Below, one piece after another: positions 6,379 to 8,262 of a DNA stretch of 8,262 nucleotides; the first letter of the stretch is position 1, and the number at the start of each line of letters is the position of its first letter. Location of the stretch: the NCBI GenBank assembly GCA_964564285.1, contig CAZMBZ010000244.1, positions 1 to 8,262 on the forward strand. The letters are read 5' to 3'. The notes beneath the pieces were generated by a model, which had not been told where the DNA came from, made no database searches, and saw nothing but the letters and a program-made list of their open reading frames with translations. The stretch is from JAUWQU01 sp964564285. Its GTDB lineage: Bacteria; Planctomycetota; Phycisphaerae; SM23-33. Position numbers and translations under genes: made by a program.

Positions 6379-8262
6379 TTACCGTCGCCTGGTCTCACCG
6401 GCGGACAGGGAAACTTCACTGACCTTGCCGTTCATCTTCAGTGTGATCTTTACATCCCGGGTGGCGGTGAGACTGACGCCACACACCTTGCCGTCCTTCC
6501 AGTCGAAACTCACCTCGACTCCGCCGCGTGCCCGCAGGCCTTTGACGGATCCCGTTGCCCAGACATCCGGCAAGGCGGGCAGCAGGTGAATGATGCCTGT
6601 GTGGGATTGAATCAGCATCTCCGCCACGCCCGCGGTGTAGCCGAAGTTGCCGTCGATCTGGAACGGCGGATGCGTGTCGAAAAGGTTATTGTAAATGTTG
6701 TTGCGAATCATCTCGGTAAGCAACTTGTGGGCGTGATTGCCGTCATGCAACCGAGCCCAGATGCTGATCTTCCACGCCTTGCTCCAGCCGGTCCCGCCGT
6801 CGCCGCGAGCGTTGACACTCACCCGGGCGGCCTCGGCGAGTTTGGGCGTAGTCAACGGAGATATCTGACGCCCCGGATGAAGGGCGTACATGTGCGATAT
6901 GTGCCGGTGATGATCCTTCGGATTGTCCCTGTCCTCCATCCACTCCTGGAGCTGGCCCCAGTTGCCGATCTTCGGACCGACAAGCTTGTCCCGCATCGAC
7001 GCCAGCTTCTTGCTGTAATCAGCGTCCACGCCGAGCTCCCCCGCCGCCTCGATGGTATTGTTGAACAAATCCCAGACGATCTGCTGATCGTACGAAACGC
7101 CATCTTCGGTGGGACCATGCTCCGGCGACCAACCGTTGGGCACGACGAGGCGACCGTCGGGCAGTTCCTTCAGGCGATCTTCCCAATAGTGGCAGACTTC
7201 CTTGAGGAACGGATAGGCCGAGGCCTTGAGAAACTTCTTATCCCGCCCGAACTCGTAGTGCTCCCAGAAGTGCCTCGCATACCATGCACTCGCCGGCAGG
7301 TTCCACTTCCACCCCATCCCGCCGAACGGGTTGTGACTGGTCCGAACCGTGAACCCGCGAACATTCTCACCGAACGCCTTCCGCGTCCCCTTGCGGAACG
7401 GTTCCAGCGAGGCCGTCAGCAAGTCAAACAGAGGCGTATGGCATTCGGAAAGATTGGTCACCTCCGCAGGCCAGTAGTTCATCTGAACGTTGATGTTGCT
7501 GTGGTAATCCGCATGCCACGGCGCGTTGTTGACGTGATTCCAAAGACCCTGTAAGTTCGCCGGCAAGGTGCCAGGCCGGGAGCAGCCAATCAGTAAATAC
7601 CGCCCATACTGGAACAGCAACTCCTCCAGGTCGGGATCGGCCTTGCCTTCCTTAATCGCTTTCAGACGTTCGTCGATCGGCATGGCGAGTTGGGCATCGG
7701 CGGTCCCGCCAACATCGACCGCCACGCGGTTGTACAAAGACTGGTGATCCTTGACGTGACGGGCAAGCAGAGTCGACCAGCTCTGCCCCGCCGCCGCCTC
7801 GGCTTGCTTTGTGACCAGGGCGTGGGGATTGACACCCTTGAAACCTTTGGAGTAGTCCATGACATAGCTGGTCCCGGCTGCGAGGGTCATGGTCAGGCTG
7901 TCGCACCCGCTGAAAACCAGGGCGTCCCCATCCGGCTTGATTGTCCCGCCTTCGACGGCGACGATCAGCCGCGCCTCGTACTCCATGCCGTTGGGCAGCG
8001 TGCCGGAAAAAGTCATGTGGTTGGCGCCGACAGAGGTCTTCTCCTCCCGGCCACCATCCAGCATGATCCGGCCGGAGTATTTGCCCTTGGCGTTTGCCGT
8101 CATTCGCGAAACGATAACCTGATCGGGCTGGCTGCAGAATGTCTCTCGCACGAACTCGACGCCATCTCGCAGGTAGCTGACTCGAGCAACCGCCGTACTG
8201 ATATTGAGCTCGCGCCGATACTTCGTCGTTTCCGCTTTACCGTCGAGTGCGATGTAAAGATC
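6379..8262 (-). CDS. GH95 alpha-L-fucosidase-type glycoside hydrolase (5' end outside window)
   Basis: Inverting glycoside hydrolase of family GH95, whose members remove terminal alpha-1,2-L-fucose or, in some cases, alpha-L-galactose. The frame is open to the window edge, giving 627 residues. The GTG at 8151 is internal, because the residues before it (YRRELNIS, then VSYLRDGVEF) continue the N-terminal beta domain. About 130 or more residues and any signal peptide are missing, so secretion cannot be judged. Numbered from that GTG, visible parts are the end of the beta domain (REtFcSQPDQVIV), then the toroid with LPANLQGLWN (196-205), SNINVQMNYWPAE (218-230; Asn219 and Asn221 match the paired Asn of AfcA), NGWSPE (Glu344, codon 7120-7122, probable general acid), FQIDGNFG (Asp500, codon 6652-6654, probable partner of the Asn pair) and HLLPALP (522-528), then a C-terminal beta domain. 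All expected active-site positions are present. It lies upstream of an SGNH hydrolase on the same strand. Confidence 0.93.
   Translation of the reverse strand, partial: DLYIALDGKAETTKYRRELNISTAVARVSYLRDGVEFVRETFCSQPDQVIVSRMTANAKGKYSGRIMLDGGREEKTSVGANHMTFSGTLPNGMEYEARLIVAVEGGTIKPDGDALVFSGCDSLTMTLAAGTSYVMDYSKGFKGVNPHALVTKQAEAAAGQSWSTLLARHVKDHQSLYNRVAVDVGGTADAQLAMPIDERLKAIKEGKADPDLEELLFQYGRYLLIGCSRPGTLPANLQGLWNHVNNAPWHADYHSNINVQMNYWPAEVTNLSECHTPLFDLLTASLEPFRKGTRKAFGENVRGFTVRTSHNPFGGMGWKWNLPASAWYARHFWEHYEFGRDKKFLKASAYPFLKEVCHYWEDRLKELPDGRLVVPNGWSPEHGPTEDGVSYDQQIVWDLFNNTIEAAGELGVDADYSKKLASMRDKLVGPKIGNWGQLQEWMEDRDNPKDHHRHISHMYALHPGRQISPLTTPKLAEAARVSVNARGDGGTGWSKAWKISIWARLHDGNHAHKLLTEMIRNNIYNNLFDTHPPFQIDGNFGYTAGVAEMLIQSHTGIIHLLPALPDVWATGSVKGLRARGGVEVSFDWKDGKVCGVSLTATRDVKITLKMNGKVSEVSLSAGETRRR

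Noticed and set aside
6586..7554. A 322-codon plus-strand open frame opposite the GH95 gene
   Set aside because: It lies wholly antisense to a well-conserved glycosidase. Its translation is rich in Arg/Pro/Val/Leu without recognisable motifs, and long antisense frames are common in GC-rich DNA.
8149..8151. GTG as the start of the GH95 gene
   Set aside because: Translation before it continues typical GH95 N-terminal sequence (YRRELNIS, LRDGVEF) to the edge of the window.

Overview
This 8.3 kb window looks like a chromosomal segment from a GC-rich member of the Planctomycetota or a close relative. That placement is inferred from the gene families: a secreted prenyltransferase/squalene-cyclase-like repeat protein joined to DUF4159 domains, a short S49 protease with a hydrophobic N-terminal anchor, and a GH95 glycosidase beside an SGNH hydrolase. 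No ribosomal RNA or other strict taxonomic marker is present. I see no insertion sequence, phage gene, CRISPR array or integrase.

The left part (1-3657, plus strand) is a tight three-gene cluster. It starts with an SppA-like S49 signal peptide peptidase whose first codons lie outside the window. Next comes a 753-residue exported protein with an alpha/alpha-toroid repeat region followed by two DUF4159 domains. The last gene encodes a 129-residue protein with three membrane helices and a GspF-like motif. The first two genes overlap as GTGA and the second and third as ATGA, so the three are probably cotranscribed and translationally coupled. They suggest an envelope-located function, but none beyond SppA has a defined biochemical role. 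This cluster is the best candidate here for an undescribed system.

The right part (3692-8262) is entirely on the minus strand. In transcription order it holds a GH95 alpha-L-fucosidase-type glycoside hydrolase (5' end outside the window), a small SGNH/GDSL hydrolase, a tRNA-Tyr(GUA) gene with a recognisable promoter and a hairpin terminator, and ettA, the ABC-F translational throttle factor. The glycosidase and the SGNH hydrolase probably act together in breaking down fucosylated, possibly acetylated, glycans. tRNA-Tyr and ettA are housekeeping translation genes.

The two halves converge: the membrane-protein gene and ettA are separated by only 34 bp, and both stop codons sit in the arms of one inverted repeat. 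Nearly all of the window is coding. The non-coding stretches are all under 300 bp and are described as separate features where they hold anything visible.
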